From the NCBI GenBank assembly GCA_035632095.1, contig DASQHM010000196.1:1-35578 (forward strand): a DNA stretch of 35,578 bases, written 5' to 3'. The notes beneath the pieces are model-generated. The model saw only the letters and a list, made by a program, of their open reading frames with translations. It was not told the origin of the DNA and ran no database searches. Positions 24,975-32,598 of the stretch are shown one piece after another. The DNA comes from DASQHM01 sp035632095. GTDB taxonomy: Bacteria; Pseudomonadota; Alphaproteobacteria; Ferrovibrionales; Ferrovibrionaceae. Every line of letters begins with the position of its first letter. Position 1 is the stretch's first letter. Position numbers and translations under genes: made by a program.

Positions 24975-24988
24975 TTGATCGGGATCAA
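24975..24988. promoter_or_regulatory. FNR/FixK-type box TTGATCGGGATCAA
   Basis: This is an exact match to the TTGAT-N4-ATCAA consensus of Crp/Fnr-family regulators, and it also fits the TTGATC-NN-GATCAA form seen at rhizobial FixK sites. It lies about 340 bases before pncB and next to transposase debris, so its present target is uncertain. Confidence 0.65.
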
Positions 24989-25247
24989 TCCGCGTTCGAG
25001 TGGATCGCCCGACGCGGCCGGGCAATTCACGTAACACGAATGCAATAGGTTCGAACCGGCGCAAAGACGTTGATCTCCGCGGCGACATATGTCGATTTCC
25101 TCAATGTGCGCCTTCATGCCTCTGCGTGCTTGGAGACTTGTAGGTCTTACCGCTTTGCGGCTTCGGCTCTTGCGGGAAACAAGAAGGAGATGATGTGTGG
25201 CGCCGCCCTTTGCCGACTGAGCTCCGAGGCTTACCATCGATACACAA

Positions 25248-25261
25248 TTGATTTCCATCAA
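25248..25261. promoter_or_regulatory. FNR/FixK-type box TTGATTTCCATCAA upstream of pncB
   Basis: A perfect TTGAT-N4-ATCAA palindrome whose centre (25254.5) is 62 bases before the pncB ATG. If the site acts at -41.5 like class II FNR promoters, transcription would start near 25296, leaving a 21-base leader that still includes the GAAAGG ribosome-binding site. Confidence 0.75.
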
Positions 25262-25316
25262 TGGCCAGCGCAACACAACAAGCAGGATTGATCGCCGGCC
25301 GTGAAAGGCATTTGCC

Positions 25317-26651
25317 ATGGTGTGCGCGACGAGCGCCTTGCTCACTGATCTCTACCAACTGACGATGCTGCAGGCCTATTGGCAGCAAGGCATGCATGAT
25401 ACGGCGGTCTTCGAGTTTTTTGTGCGCCGGTTGCCGGACAAGCGCCATTTTCTGCTCGCCGCCGGGCTGGATCAGGTACTTGATTATCTTGAGGCGGTCT
25501 GCTTCAAGCCGGACGAAATTTCTTGGCTCCGATCGACCGGCCGTTTCGATCCGAAATTCGTGGATTGGCTCGCCGACTTTCGCTTTCGCGGCGAGGTTCA
25601 TGCCATGGCGGAGGGCAGCGTGTTCTTTGCCAACGAGCCGATATTGCGCATTACCGCCGCGTTGCCCGAAGCGCAATTCGTGGAAAGCCGCATCATAAAT
25701 TTGCTGCATTTCCAGACGGTGGTAGCGTCCAAAGCGGCACGGATGGTTCTCGTGCGACCCGACGCCCTGTTGATCGATTTCGGATTGCGGCGGGCGCATG
25801 GCGCCGAAGCCGGCCTCCTCGCGGCGCGCGCAAGCTATCTGGCAGGCTTCGCCGGCTCGGCGACGCTCGAAGCGGAGCGCATCTTCGGCGTTCCCGCCTT
25901 CGGCACCGTGGCGCACTCGTTCATCCAGGCGCATGCAAATGAGCGCGAGGCATTCTTGAGCTTCGCACGCAGCTGGCCAAAGGATGTCGTGTTCCTGATC
26001 GATACCTACGATACGGAAGCGGCGGCGCGCCTGGTCGTTGAGCTTGCGCCCGAGTTGAACCGCCTCGGTATCGAGATCAGGGGCGTCAGGCTCGACAGCG
26101 GCGACATCGTCGCGCTGGCGCAGAGCGTTCGCCGCATTCTCGACCGGGGCGGCCTTGCCGATGTCCGGATCCTGGCGAGTAGTAGTATGGATGAATACTT
26201 CATGGCCAAGGCCCTCGAAGCCGAAGCCCCGATCGATGCCTTTGGCATCGGCACGCATTTGAGTACGTCCGCCGACGCGCCCTACCTCGATTGCGCCTAT
26301 AAGCTTCAGGAATATGCTGGCCGGCCGCGTCGCAAGCGCTCGACCGGCAAGGCGACCTGGCCAGGGCGAAAGCAGGTCTATCGGAATTACGATGCGCAAG
26401 GTCAGATGATGGGCGACGTGCTGACCGTGCACGGCGATCCGCAAGCCGGCGAGCCGCTCATCCGGCAGGTGATGCGGGAGGGACGCCGTTTGAGCCGGCA
26501 GGAGCCGCTGAGCGATGGCCGCCGCCATGCCGCGTCCGAACTTGCGCGCCTGCCGCCGGACCTCCGTGGCGTCGGGCCCGCCAAGCCATATCCGGTGACT
26601 GTGGCAAGCGCCCTCCAAGATCTGGCGGCCGCGACCGATCGGGAAACCTGA
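25317..26651 (+). CDS. pncB: Nicotinate phosphoribosyltransferase
   Basis: 444 residues, ATG at 25317 with GAAAGG eight bases upstream. It makes nicotinate mononucleotide from nicotinate and PRPP with ATP, the entry step of NAD salvage. Family strings are LLTDLYQLTMLQAYW at the N-terminus, FEFFVRRLPDKRHFLLAAGL, the active-site segment LIDFGLRRAHGAEAG, FGTVAHSFIQAHANEREAF, GVRLDSGDI for PRPP/phosphate binding, and IDAFGIGTHLSTSADAP. The end converges on capA with only seven bases between the stop codons. An FNR/FixK-type box sits in front. The length is close to that of other bacterial NAPRTases. Confidence 0.93.
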   Translation: MVCATSALLTDLYQLTMLQAYWQQGMHDTAVFEFFVRRLPDKRHFLLAAGLDQVLDYLEAVCFKPDEISWLRSTGRFDPKFVDWLADFRFRGEVHAMAEGSVFFANEPILRITAALPEAQFVESRIINLLHFQTVVASKAARMVLVRPDALLIDFGLRRAHGAEAGLLAARASYLAGFAGSATLEAERIFGVPAFGTVAHSFIQAHANEREAFLSFARSWPKDVVFLIDTYDTEAAARLVVELAPELNRLGIEIRGVRLDSGDIVALAQSVRRILDRGGLADVRILASSSMDEYFMAKALEAEAPIDAFGIGTHLSTSADAPYLDCAYKLQEYAGRPRRKRSTGKATWPGRKQVYRNYDAQGQMMGDVLTVHGDPQAGEPLIRQVMREGRRLSRQEPLSDGRRHAASELARLPPDLRGVGPAKPYPVTVASALQDLAAATDRET

Positions 26652-26658
26652 CGCGGAG

Positions 26659-27810
26659 CTATGAGCCGTCCCGCCACGTCGCTTCGATCGCGCCATCGTC
26701 ATTCGGCACGAACCGCGTGCCGAAACTCGCGCCTTCGCGGCTCAATCTGTCGCAGAGCCACGCGGTGTCCCCGATAGACGCATGGCGCAAGCGGAACCGC
26801 TCGATCTTGAACGGCCAGGTCACGAGCCGCGCCAGCCGGCCGCTCGACGCGATAACGGTTGGAAAGTACATGAGCGACAGATCGGTACGGTAGTCGGCGC
26901 GACCCGCGATGCCCTCATAATCGTTCAAGAGGTCGCCGCAACCGTACAGGATGAGCTTGCCCCGATACACTTCGAACGCCTTGGCGTGATGCGATGAATG
27001 GCCATGCACGATGTCGCACGCGGCTTCGCCGATAAGAGCGTGCGCAAATGCGATCTGTTCCGGCGGAACGTCATAGCCCCAATTGCTGCCCCAGTGGACC
27101 GAGGCGACGACCACGTCGCCGGATTGCCGGCGTTCTGCCATCTCGGCGCCGATACGCTTCGCTGTACGTTGGGACAGGTCGGGTAACAGGTTGAGGCCTG
27201 GCATGTCCGGGCCGGCCGCCCATTCCGGCGGTATGCCGCTGCTGGTCGAACCGAAGGAAAAGACGAGCACGCGGCCCTTACCTGAAACCGGAAGGATCGC
27301 CGGTTCCGCGGCATCCCGGCGGTTCCGGCCGGCGCCCGCGGTAGCGATGCCGGCCAGGGATAAGGCATCGAGCGTATCGAGTAGGCCCGATCGGCCCCAA
27401 TCCATGACGTGATTGTTGGCCAGCACGCAGCATTGTATGCCTGCGGCAGTCAAACATGGGACGTTCGCGGAATTCATCTTGTAATTGATCGCCTTGCGCC
27501 AGGCGGAGTCGCTTCGGGTAACGCTGGTCTCAAGATTTACGATGCGAGCATCGGGACCGATACGGCGCAATTCGGACAAGCCATCGCCCCAGACATAAGT
27601 GAAATTCACAGGCCTCGGAATCGGTCCACTTTTCGCTTCGGCGAGTTCCACATAGGTCGACGCGGAGGAGACGTACGCCTCGTGCAATCGGGGATCGCCG
27701 GGAAACGGCAGCACTTGGTCGACACCCCGCCCAGTCATCAGATCGCCAGAAAGGAACAGAGTGATATTGCTATTGCCGAGTTCGGCCGGATGCTTCGTCG
27801 CAGCGGGCAT
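26659..27810 (-). CDS. CapA-family (PgsA-like) metallophosphoesterase-fold protein
   Basis: 383 residues, soluble, with no signal peptide. The CapA/PGA_cap domain is shown by LFLSGDLMTGRGVDQ at residues 18-32, then DARIVNLETSVTRSD, CVLANNHVMDWGRSGLLDTL, VVASVHWGSNWGYDVP and VHGHSSHHAKAFEVYRGK. These contain the Asp, Asn, and His ligands of the calcineurin-like fold. The founding members help make poly-gamma-glutamate capsules, but most relatives, including cytosolic ones like this, have no known role. It is the last gene of a minus-strand set with the phosphoribosyltransferase and hydrolase. Its start, 26 bases after the previous stop, has only a weak ribosome-binding site. Confidence 0.85.
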   Translation of the reverse strand: MPAATKHPAELGNSNITLFLSGDLMTGRGVDQVLPFPGDPRLHEAYVSSASTYVELAEAKSGPIPRPVNFTYVWGDGLSELRRIGPDARIVNLETSVTRSDSAWRKAINYKMNSANVPCLTAAGIQCCVLANNHVMDWGRSGLLDTLDALSLAGIATAGAGRNRRDAAEPAILPVSGKGRVLVFSFGSTSSGIPPEWAAGPDMPGLNLLPDLSQRTAKRIGAEMAERRQSGDVVVASVHWGSNWGYDVPPEQIAFAHALIGEAACDIVHGHSSHHAKAFEVYRGKLILYGCGDLLNDYEGIAGRADYRTDLSLMYFPTVIASSGRLARLVTWPFKIERFRLRHASIGDTAWLCDRLSREGASFGTRFVPNDDGAIEATWRDGS

Positions 27811-27836
27811 GGTTCACGTTTCTGCGAATCTTCCGC

Positions 27837-28514
27837 TCATAGGTGAGCATCCCCCCGGCCGGACGGCTTCGCGGACAAATTCTTGGCGCGCGCCATCAGT
27901 TGGCGCACTTCCTCGTCGCTCACTTGCGGGAAATGCCGGTAGTAGAGGCTGATTGCCGGGAAGTTCACATGGGATTCCAGGCATACGGCCTCGTCCACCT
28001 CGCCGCGCAAAGCGTCCAACGTGTCGGTCGGCGCGACGGGGACAGCAAATACCAGTCGCTTCGGTCGCAGCCGGCGCGTGGCGGTGATCGCCGCGCGCAT
28101 GGTGGCACCCGTCGCGATGCCGTCGTCGACGATAATGGCCGTCCGCCCCTCGACGGTGACGCGGGACCTGCCAGCGAGATAAGTCCGCCGACGCCGCTCG
28201 ATCTCCTGCATCTCCCTGGCGCGCTCCGCGGCAATGTATTGGGGCGATACTCCGAGGTAGTCGACGACCTCGCGATTGAGGATGACCTCGGAATGCTCGC
28301 CGTCGACCACCGCGCCGATAGCGAGTTCCGGTCGGTCGGGTGCGCCGAGCTTGCGCACGATGACGAGGTCGAGCGGTGCATCCAGAGCCGTGGCAACTTC
28401 AATGCCCACCGGCACGCCGCCTCGCGGCAAGGCCAGAACAACGGGGTCTTGCTTCGTGAACCGGGTCAGCGCCGCAGCAAGACGGCGGCCCGCATCCTCG
28501 CGATCGGAAAACAT
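27837..28514 (-). CDS. Phosphoribosyltransferase-family protein (COG1926-like)
   Basis: 225 residues from the ATG at 28514, seven bases after the hydrolase stop; GGTGAGAG lies in front. An earlier in-frame start at 28556 would overlap the hydrolase. VVLALPRGGVPVGIEVA (about 25-41) and RTAIIVDDGIATGATMRAA (about 124-142) are the two conserved elements of type I phosphoribosyltransferases; the second is the PRPP-binding loop. VIVRKLGAPDRPELAIGAV is typical of COG1926. The accepted base is unknown. In other bacteria this domain is often fused to a dienelactone-hydrolase-like domain; here the two are adjacent separate genes, which supports a joint function. Confidence 0.88.
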   Translation of the reverse strand: MFSDREDAGRRLAAALTRFTKQDPVVLALPRGGVPVGIEVATALDAPLDLVIVRKLGAPDRPELAIGAVVDGEHSEVILNREVVDYLGVSPQYIAAERAREMQEIERRRRTYLAGRSRVTVEGRTAIIVDDGIATGATMRAAITATRRLRPKRLVFAVPVAPTDTLDALRGEVDEAVCLESHVNFPAISLYYRHFPQVSDEEVRQLMARAKNLSAKPSGRGDAHL

Positions 28515-28521
28515 TAGACTC

Positions 28522-29205
28522 TCACCCCTTGCGGCCGGCCGAAAGATGAGCGCCAAACCACGCTTGCGCCAGGTCGATGACGATGTCGAGCTTGCCCGCT
28601 TCCTCGAACAGATGCGTTGCGCCGAGGACGATCCGAAGCTCGCTGATGCAATGAAGTTCCGCCCGTGCGGTGCGATTCAATTCGAGAACCTCAGGATCGT
28701 CGCCGCCGACGATAAGCAGCGTCGGAGCCCGTACCTTGCGCAAGGCCGCGCCGGCGAGATCCGGCCGCCCGCCGCGCGAAACGACGGCGCCGACCTGCCT
28801 GGGCGACTCTGCTGCCATGACAAGGGCTGCCGCAGCGCCCGTACTGGCGCCAAACAAGCCGAGCGGCAAGCGGCAGGTATCCGGTTGTGTCGCCAGCCAT
28901 TCCACCGCGGTGCCCAATCGCTCGGCAAGCAAAGGAATGTCGAACACGCGTGCTCGATCGGTCGCCTCGTCCTCGGTCAGCAGGTCGAAGAGCAGGGTGC
29001 CGAATCCGGCCCGACACAAAGCGGCGGCAACATAGCGGTTCCGCGGGCTAAAGCGGCTGCTGCCGCTGCCATGTGCGAACAACACCACGCCCGTCGCATC
29101 GCCGGGTAGATCAAGGTTTCCTTCAAGCATGAGCGGAGGGATGAGCACCGTGCGCCGAGCATCTGTCGGTGCGTTGCGCACTTTGCCTTGCCGTGACATG
29201 GCCAT
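28522..29205 (-). CDS. Alpha/beta hydrolase, dienelactone-hydrolase-like
   Basis: 227 residues if the ATG at 29205 is used (MAMSRQGKVR); in-frame ATGs at 29283 and 29310 are possible but fall on or next to the FNR/FixK-type box, so a start after it fits better. The fold is shown by VVLFAHGSGSSRFSPRNR (oxyanion strand), nucleophile elbow LGLFGASTGAAAAL with the catalytic Ser, LLIVGGDDPEVLEL with the acid and LGATHLFEE with the His. Relatives that sit beside COG1926 phosphoribosyltransferases carry the same HGSGSSRxSPRN string. The substrate is unknown. It is the first gene of the minus-strand set and lies divergent from the PRPP synthase gene. Confidence 0.85.
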   Translation of the reverse strand: MAMSRQGKVRNAPTDARRTVLIPPLMLEGNLDLPGDATGVVLFAHGSGSSRFSPRNRYVAAALCRAGFGTLLFDLLTEDEATDRARVFDIPLLAERLGTAVEWLATQPDTCRLPLGLFGASTGAAAALVMAAESPRQVGAVVSRGGRPDLAGAALRKVRAPTLLIVGGDDPEVLELNRTARAELHCISELRIVLGATHLFEEAGKLDIVIDLAQAWFGAHLSAGRKG

Positions 29206-29316
29206 AGGAAACTCGCTTTTGCTGACGCGGCCGAATTTCTTCGTCGCCCCCGTATTGAGAGCTCCTATCGTCCGGGACAACATTTGGAAGCGTGCCACCA
29301 GCGACGACATGTCGAC

Positions 29317-29330
29317 TTGATTTGCCTCAA
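29317..29330. promoter_or_regulatory. FNR/FixK-type box TTGATTTGCCTCAA in a divergent promoter
   Basis: It matches TTGA-N6-TCAA, with one arm (CTCAA) off the longer consensus. It lies between prs (plus) and the hydrolase gene (minus). A -41.5 position would put start points near 29365 for prs and 29282 for the hydrolase set, both suitably before the chosen start codons. Confidence 0.6.
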
Positions 29331-29436
29331 TGCCCGGCCACAAGCAGCCTCTATTCTAAACAATGGGTCGGTGATCTTTGTAAGTCTGCCCGCCAAGAGC
29401 GGAATAGCAGCCGGATTTCAGCGGGAGGAGGCGCAT

Positions 29437-30447
29437 ATGATCGAATCGGAGCCAATTCTGTTTGCTCTCAACGCGAGCGCTCCATATGGCGAACGGGTCA
29501 GCGAGTGCCTCAGCATTCCGCTCGGCCGACACGAGGAGCGTGAGTTCGAAGATGGCGAGCATAAAGCGCGGTCTCTAATGAGCGTGCGACTGCGCGACGT
29601 GTTCGTTGTGCAGTCGCTTTACAGCGATGCGACCGCGAGCGTGAACGACAAACTGTGCCGCTTGCTTTTCTTCATCGGTGCGCTGAAGGATGCTTCGGCC
29701 GCTTCGGTCACCGCCGTCGTGCCATATCTTTGCTACGCGCGCAAAGACCGTAAGTCGCAGACGCGCGATCCGGTCACCACGCGTTACGTTGCGGCGCTTT
29801 TCGAGGCCGTCGGCGTCGATAGGATCGTAACTTTGGATGTGCACAATCTCGCGGCATTCCAGAATGCCTTTCGCTGCCGCACGGACCATCTGGAGGCGGT
29901 TGGGATTTTCGTCGAGCATTTCGCGCCCATGGCGCGCCGTGTGGATGTTGCGGTGATATCTCCAGACCTCGGCGGCATAAAGCGCGCCGAGACCTTCCGC
30001 ATGGCACTTGAGAACCGCACCGGGCGAAGGGCCACAGCCGGATTCATGGAGAAGCGACGCGCTGGCGGAGTAGTCACTGGCGAAGTCCTGGTCGGCGACG
30101 TCCGTGGTCGCACCGTGATCATCGTCGACGATCTCATCAGCACCGGCGGCACGATCGCGCGTTCGGCGAAGGCCTGCCGGGCGGCGGGCGCTTCGCGGGT
30201 TTACGCCGCCGCAACGCACGGGCTCTTTGTTGGCGATGTTGGCAAGCTGCTGGCGGAAGCGACCATCGAGCAGATCGTGGTCGGAGATACCGTGCCGCCG
30301 TTTCGGGTGCCGTCGGCGATGGTGGGGCGCCAGGTGATCGTGCTCGACACCGCACCGCTGGTGGCCGAGGCCGTCCGGCGTATTCATGCCGGCGGATCGC
30401 TCGTCGCCTTGGCGGACGGCCGATCGCAAGCCGCCCGAAGCGCCTAG
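29437..30447 (+). CDS. prs: Ribose-phosphate pyrophosphokinase (PRPP synthase) family protein
   Basis: 336 residues from the ATG at 29437, behind a strong GGGAGGAGG site. It would make PRPP from ribose 5-phosphate and ATP. VVPYLCYARKDRKSQTRDPV (about 95-114) is the PRPP-synthase signature with the ATP-binding Arg/Lys residues; DVHN at 134-137 is the metal-binding string; VIIVDDLISTGGTI (227-240) is the PRPP-binding loop, with ISTGGT in place of the common IDTAGT. The protein is more divergent than a housekeeping Prs, so it is likely a second, condition-specific copy. Its promoter shares an FNR/FixK-type box with the phosphoribosyltransferase set, and its stop codon overlaps that of the convergent kinase gene. 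Confidence 0.87.
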   Translation: MIESEPILFALNASAPYGERVSECLSIPLGRHEEREFEDGEHKARSLMSVRLRDVFVVQSLYSDATASVNDKLCRLLFFIGALKDASAASVTAVVPYLCYARKDRKSQTRDPVTTRYVAALFEAVGVDRIVTLDVHNLAAFQNAFRCRTDHLEAVGIFVEHFAPMARRVDVAVISPDLGGIKRAETFRMALENRTGRRATAGFMEKRRAGGVVTGEVLVGDVRGRTVIIVDDLISTGGTIARSAKACRAAGASRVYAAATHGLFVGDVGKLLAEATIEQIVVGDTVPPFRVPSAMVGRQVIVLDTAPLVAEAVRRIHAGGSLVALADGRSQAARSA

Positions 30448-31520
30448 TGCGTGGCCTCGTCGGGTGCCAAAAACGCGGCCGCGCAAGTACCTGAAAGCGT
30501 CAGGTAGCGTTTGGCGAGAGATGGCCAAGTCGCGGGTTTGCGTGGCTCGGGGTCACGTAGGTGCCATAGCGCGATTTTCGCGCGCAGACAGGCCCGGTAG
30601 GACTTATAGAAGTTGATCAACCGCGACCCAGGGTCATCGCCGGTGACCTGCTTGTAGCGCTCGAAGACAATGCAGCCGATACCCGGCGCACCCTGCATTT
30701 CACACTCAAGTGCAAGGAAGGCAAGTTCGTCGACGGGATCGAGCGTGCGGAAATCCGGATTGAACTCCAGGCAGTCGATGACCTGCGGATCCGGGTCGAG
30801 CAGCACGTGCTCCGGCCTCAGATCGCCATGCGCCTCGACGATGCGACCTTCCCCGACCCGCCGCTCCAAAGTCGCCGCGTGTTCCCGCAGAAATGCGAGC
30901 TGTCGAGCGTGAACCCGTTCGACCTCTTCTTGCGGGAGGATTTCGGCGAATTTCTTTAATTCGGCTAGATTGGCTGTTATATCCGCCCGCAAGCGGTCGC
31001 GATATTGCATTGGCGTCAGCGCAACCGGCTGCGCAGATCGATAGAACGCAGCCAGTCGGTCCACGAGCCGTTCGATGTCTCGCTTACTATAATCTCCGCG
31101 TCGTATGGCCGCATCCAGCATGTGGTCGGCCGGCAGGCGTCGCATCTTCACGAGCCAGTCGATTGGTGAGCCCGTGCCGGACACTGCGATCGTGCCGGCT
31201 GCATCGAGCGTGAGCGGCACGACGTCAAGGTACACTTCCGGCGCCAGCCGGCGATTGAGCCGTATCTCCTCGTCGCAGAAGTACTTCCGCAGAGCAAGCG
31301 TCGAGAAATCGAGAAATGCCAACCGCACGGGCTTCTTCAGCTTGTAGGCAAAGCACTCGGTGAGGAACACCCAGGACATGTGGGTCTCCACGGTAGTCAC
31401 CTCTCGGGTCGGCTTGGGATAGCTGGCAGGCCGTCGCAGTGCCGCCACCTTTTCCGCCAGGCTCGCCGGTATGTCCGCTGCTGGCACCATCTCTGCCTCG
31501 ATTGACTTGCTGCTCGCCAT
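30444..31520 (-). CDS. Aminoglycoside-phosphotransferase-like kinase (COG2187 N-terminal type)
   Basis: About 358 residues from MASSKSIEAEM (31520); an ATG at 31490 with GAGGCAGAG in front is also good. The frame runs up to 31652, but an FNR/FixK-type box (31624-31637) lies within that extension, so a later start is preferred. ETHMSWVFLTECFAYKLKKP contains the conserved KLKKP strand, IVEAHGDLRPEHVLL is the catalytic loop (HGDLH-x-x-N type with the Asn replaced by His) and VIDCLEFN is the metal-binding Asp strand. Relatives of about 520 residues have an extra C-terminal P-loop kinase domain, which is missing here. The phosphorylated compound is unknown; antibiotic resistance should not be inferred. 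Confidence 0.82.
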   Translation of the reverse strand: MASSKSIEAEMVPAADIPASLAEKVAALRRPASYPKPTREVTTVETHMSWVFLTECFAYKLKKPVRLAFLDFSTLALRKYFCDEEIRLNRRLAPEVYLDVVPLTLDAAGTIAVSGTGSPIDWLVKMRRLPADHMLDAAIRRGDYSKRDIERLVDRLAAFYRSAQPVALTPMQYRDRLRADITANLAELKKFAEILPQEEVERVHARQLAFLREHAATLERRVGEGRIVEAHGDLRPEHVLLDPDPQVIDCLEFNPDFRTLDPVDELAFLALECEMQGAPGIGCIVFERYKQVTGDDPGSRLINFYKSYRACLRAKIALWHLRDPEPRKPATWPSLAKRYLTLSGTCAAAFLAPDEATH

Positions 31521-31623
31521 GCGCACCCGACCGGTCGGGCCCGACGGCGCACTGGATAACCCTGAACGCAATGCCGGTCGCGGTAACGGCACGATATGAG
31601 AATGCTCGCCGGACATTCGCGCA

Positions 31624-31637
31624 TTGATCTCACTCAA
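31624..31637. promoter_or_regulatory. FNR/FixK-type box TTGATCTCACTCAA before the kinase gene
   Basis: TTGA-N6-TCAA with one arm fully consensus (TTGAT). It lies 104 bases before the preferred kinase start on the minus strand; a -41.5 position predicts transcription from about 31589. It is less perfect than the pncB boxes and overlaps a possible N-terminal coding extension. Confidence 0.45.
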
Positions 31638-31695
31638 GTGTTCGAACTCCACCTACTTGCTTCGCCGATCCGAGCAGCCTACGCCAACAACGCGT

Positions 31696-32268
31696 TCAGT
31701 CATCGTCGAATGGCCACCTTTTTTGACTAAAGGGCGGAAACAAGTCGTAGCCGACTTGCGTCATCAGGGCCCGAAAAGCCGGGTCGTTGGCGCTCTTTGC
31801 GCCTGGACCGGCGGCGACCAGGGTGGAAACCCACCGAGCGCCAACGCAGAACGTTGCCTGCAAGCGGATCGGACCGCTCCCGTCTTCAACTGGCTGTGTT
31901 TCGGGCGTCGCACAGGTTTCATCGCCGCCGGGTCCGCGAGCATGTGGACCGAACAAGAGAACGATCTTGTTGTTGCTTGGCGTGTCCGGCCGTGGATGCG
32001 CAGTAACATGGGCAGGGCCCACCCAGACCGGTAGATAGAATGCGCCTGCGATAGCATCTGCATCCACCGGACCGGGGCCGAAGGGATTGCCGCGGACTAC
32101 GGCCCTGATTTCGCCGGTTCGCATTGCATAACGGACGAGGTAAGGATCGTACAAACTTGAATATTCCATCGCGCCAGTACGCATCAGGTTGTTGCTGCAA
32201 CTGACAATCGTCAGCGCCCCGATGGCTGCTGCGACCGCCGGTGACACCTGCCGGCCAATAGGGCCCAT
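31696..32268 (-). CDS. Predicted lipoprotein of unknown function
   Basis: 190 residues from the ATG at 32268; a GTG at 32280 would add four. The N-terminus is a lipoprotein signal: a short basic start (GRQ), the hydrophobic AVAAAIGALTIVS, and a Cys followed by SNN, giving a lipobox IVSC. Asn at +3 does not suggest inner-membrane retention. The rest has no recognised domain. It contains LYDPYLVRYAMRTGEIR, FYLPVWVGPAHVTAHPRP and two cysteines (DETCATPE and ATFCVGAR) that could form a disulfide. It lies divergent from the UPF0182 gene. Confidence 0.65.
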   Translation of the reverse strand: MGPIGRQVSPAVAAAIGALTIVSCSNNLMRTGAMEYSSLYDPYLVRYAMRTGEIRAVVRGNPFGPGPVDADAIAGAFYLPVWVGPAHVTAHPRPDTPSNNKIVLLFGPHARGPGGDETCATPETQPVEDGSGPIRLQATFCVGARWVSTLVAAGPGAKSANDPAFRALMTQVGYDLFPPFSQKRWPFDDD

Positions 32269-32598
32269 CTTCCCGCGCACCCTATGCTGAATCGTTCAAC
32301 CGAAGCATATTCTCTAACTGCGGCGCTGCATAAGGCTCCGAATGCGCCCGCACGGAGACGTGAAGATACGCACCGTTGATGGAGTAGCCGCGACGTCTAG
32401 GCCAGCCGGACCCTGGCATTTTGATCTGCCGCCGAGGTTGGATCGCCGGCTAGGCGGGCAGCTTGCGCTGACCCATCTCCGGCATTCGCTAGTCCGATGA
32501 CCAACTCCTTCGCCACTCGATTGACTCTGGTCAAAGGTGGTCATGGTTAGCTGGCTTAGAAGGGAGGAAGATTGGGGCCGGAGAAAGGGCGGTGCGGC
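32269..32598. other. Divergent intergenic region before the UPF0182 gene
   Basis: 330 bases between the lipoprotein and UPF0182 genes. Apart from the TTGACTCTGGTCAA box and AGGGAGGAAG (32561-32570), nothing further stands out; no small gene or RNA is supported. Confidence 0.4.
32521..32534. promoter_or_regulatory. FNR-type box TTGACTCTGGTCAA upstream of the UPF0182 gene
   Basis: A palindrome of the TTGAC-N4-GTCAA type, fitting TTGA-N6-TCAA. Its centre at 32527.5 predicts a start point near 32569 for class II activation, with CTTAGA/TTAGAA at about the -10 position. That favours the ATG at 32599 over the TTG at 32572. Confidence 0.55.

Larger units (their letters stand above)
24745..25316. 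other. Long intergenic region upstream of pncB
   Basis: These 572 bases hold two perfect FNR/FixK-type palindromes but no gene I can support. Minus-strand open frames here (for example 24809-25345) show no family resemblance and overlap the regulatory sites. The more distant box at 24975 may serve a lost gene or act as a second site for pncB. Confidence 0.5.

Noticed and set aside
25089..25102. Third possible FNR box (TCGATTTCCTCAA) before pncB
   Set aside because: The half-sites are TCGA and TCAA with only five bases between, so it does not fit TTGA-N6-TCAA.
24809..25345. Minus-strand open frame of 178 codons upstream of pncB
   Set aside because: No family resemblance or ribosome-binding site, and it spans both FNR/FixK-type boxes.
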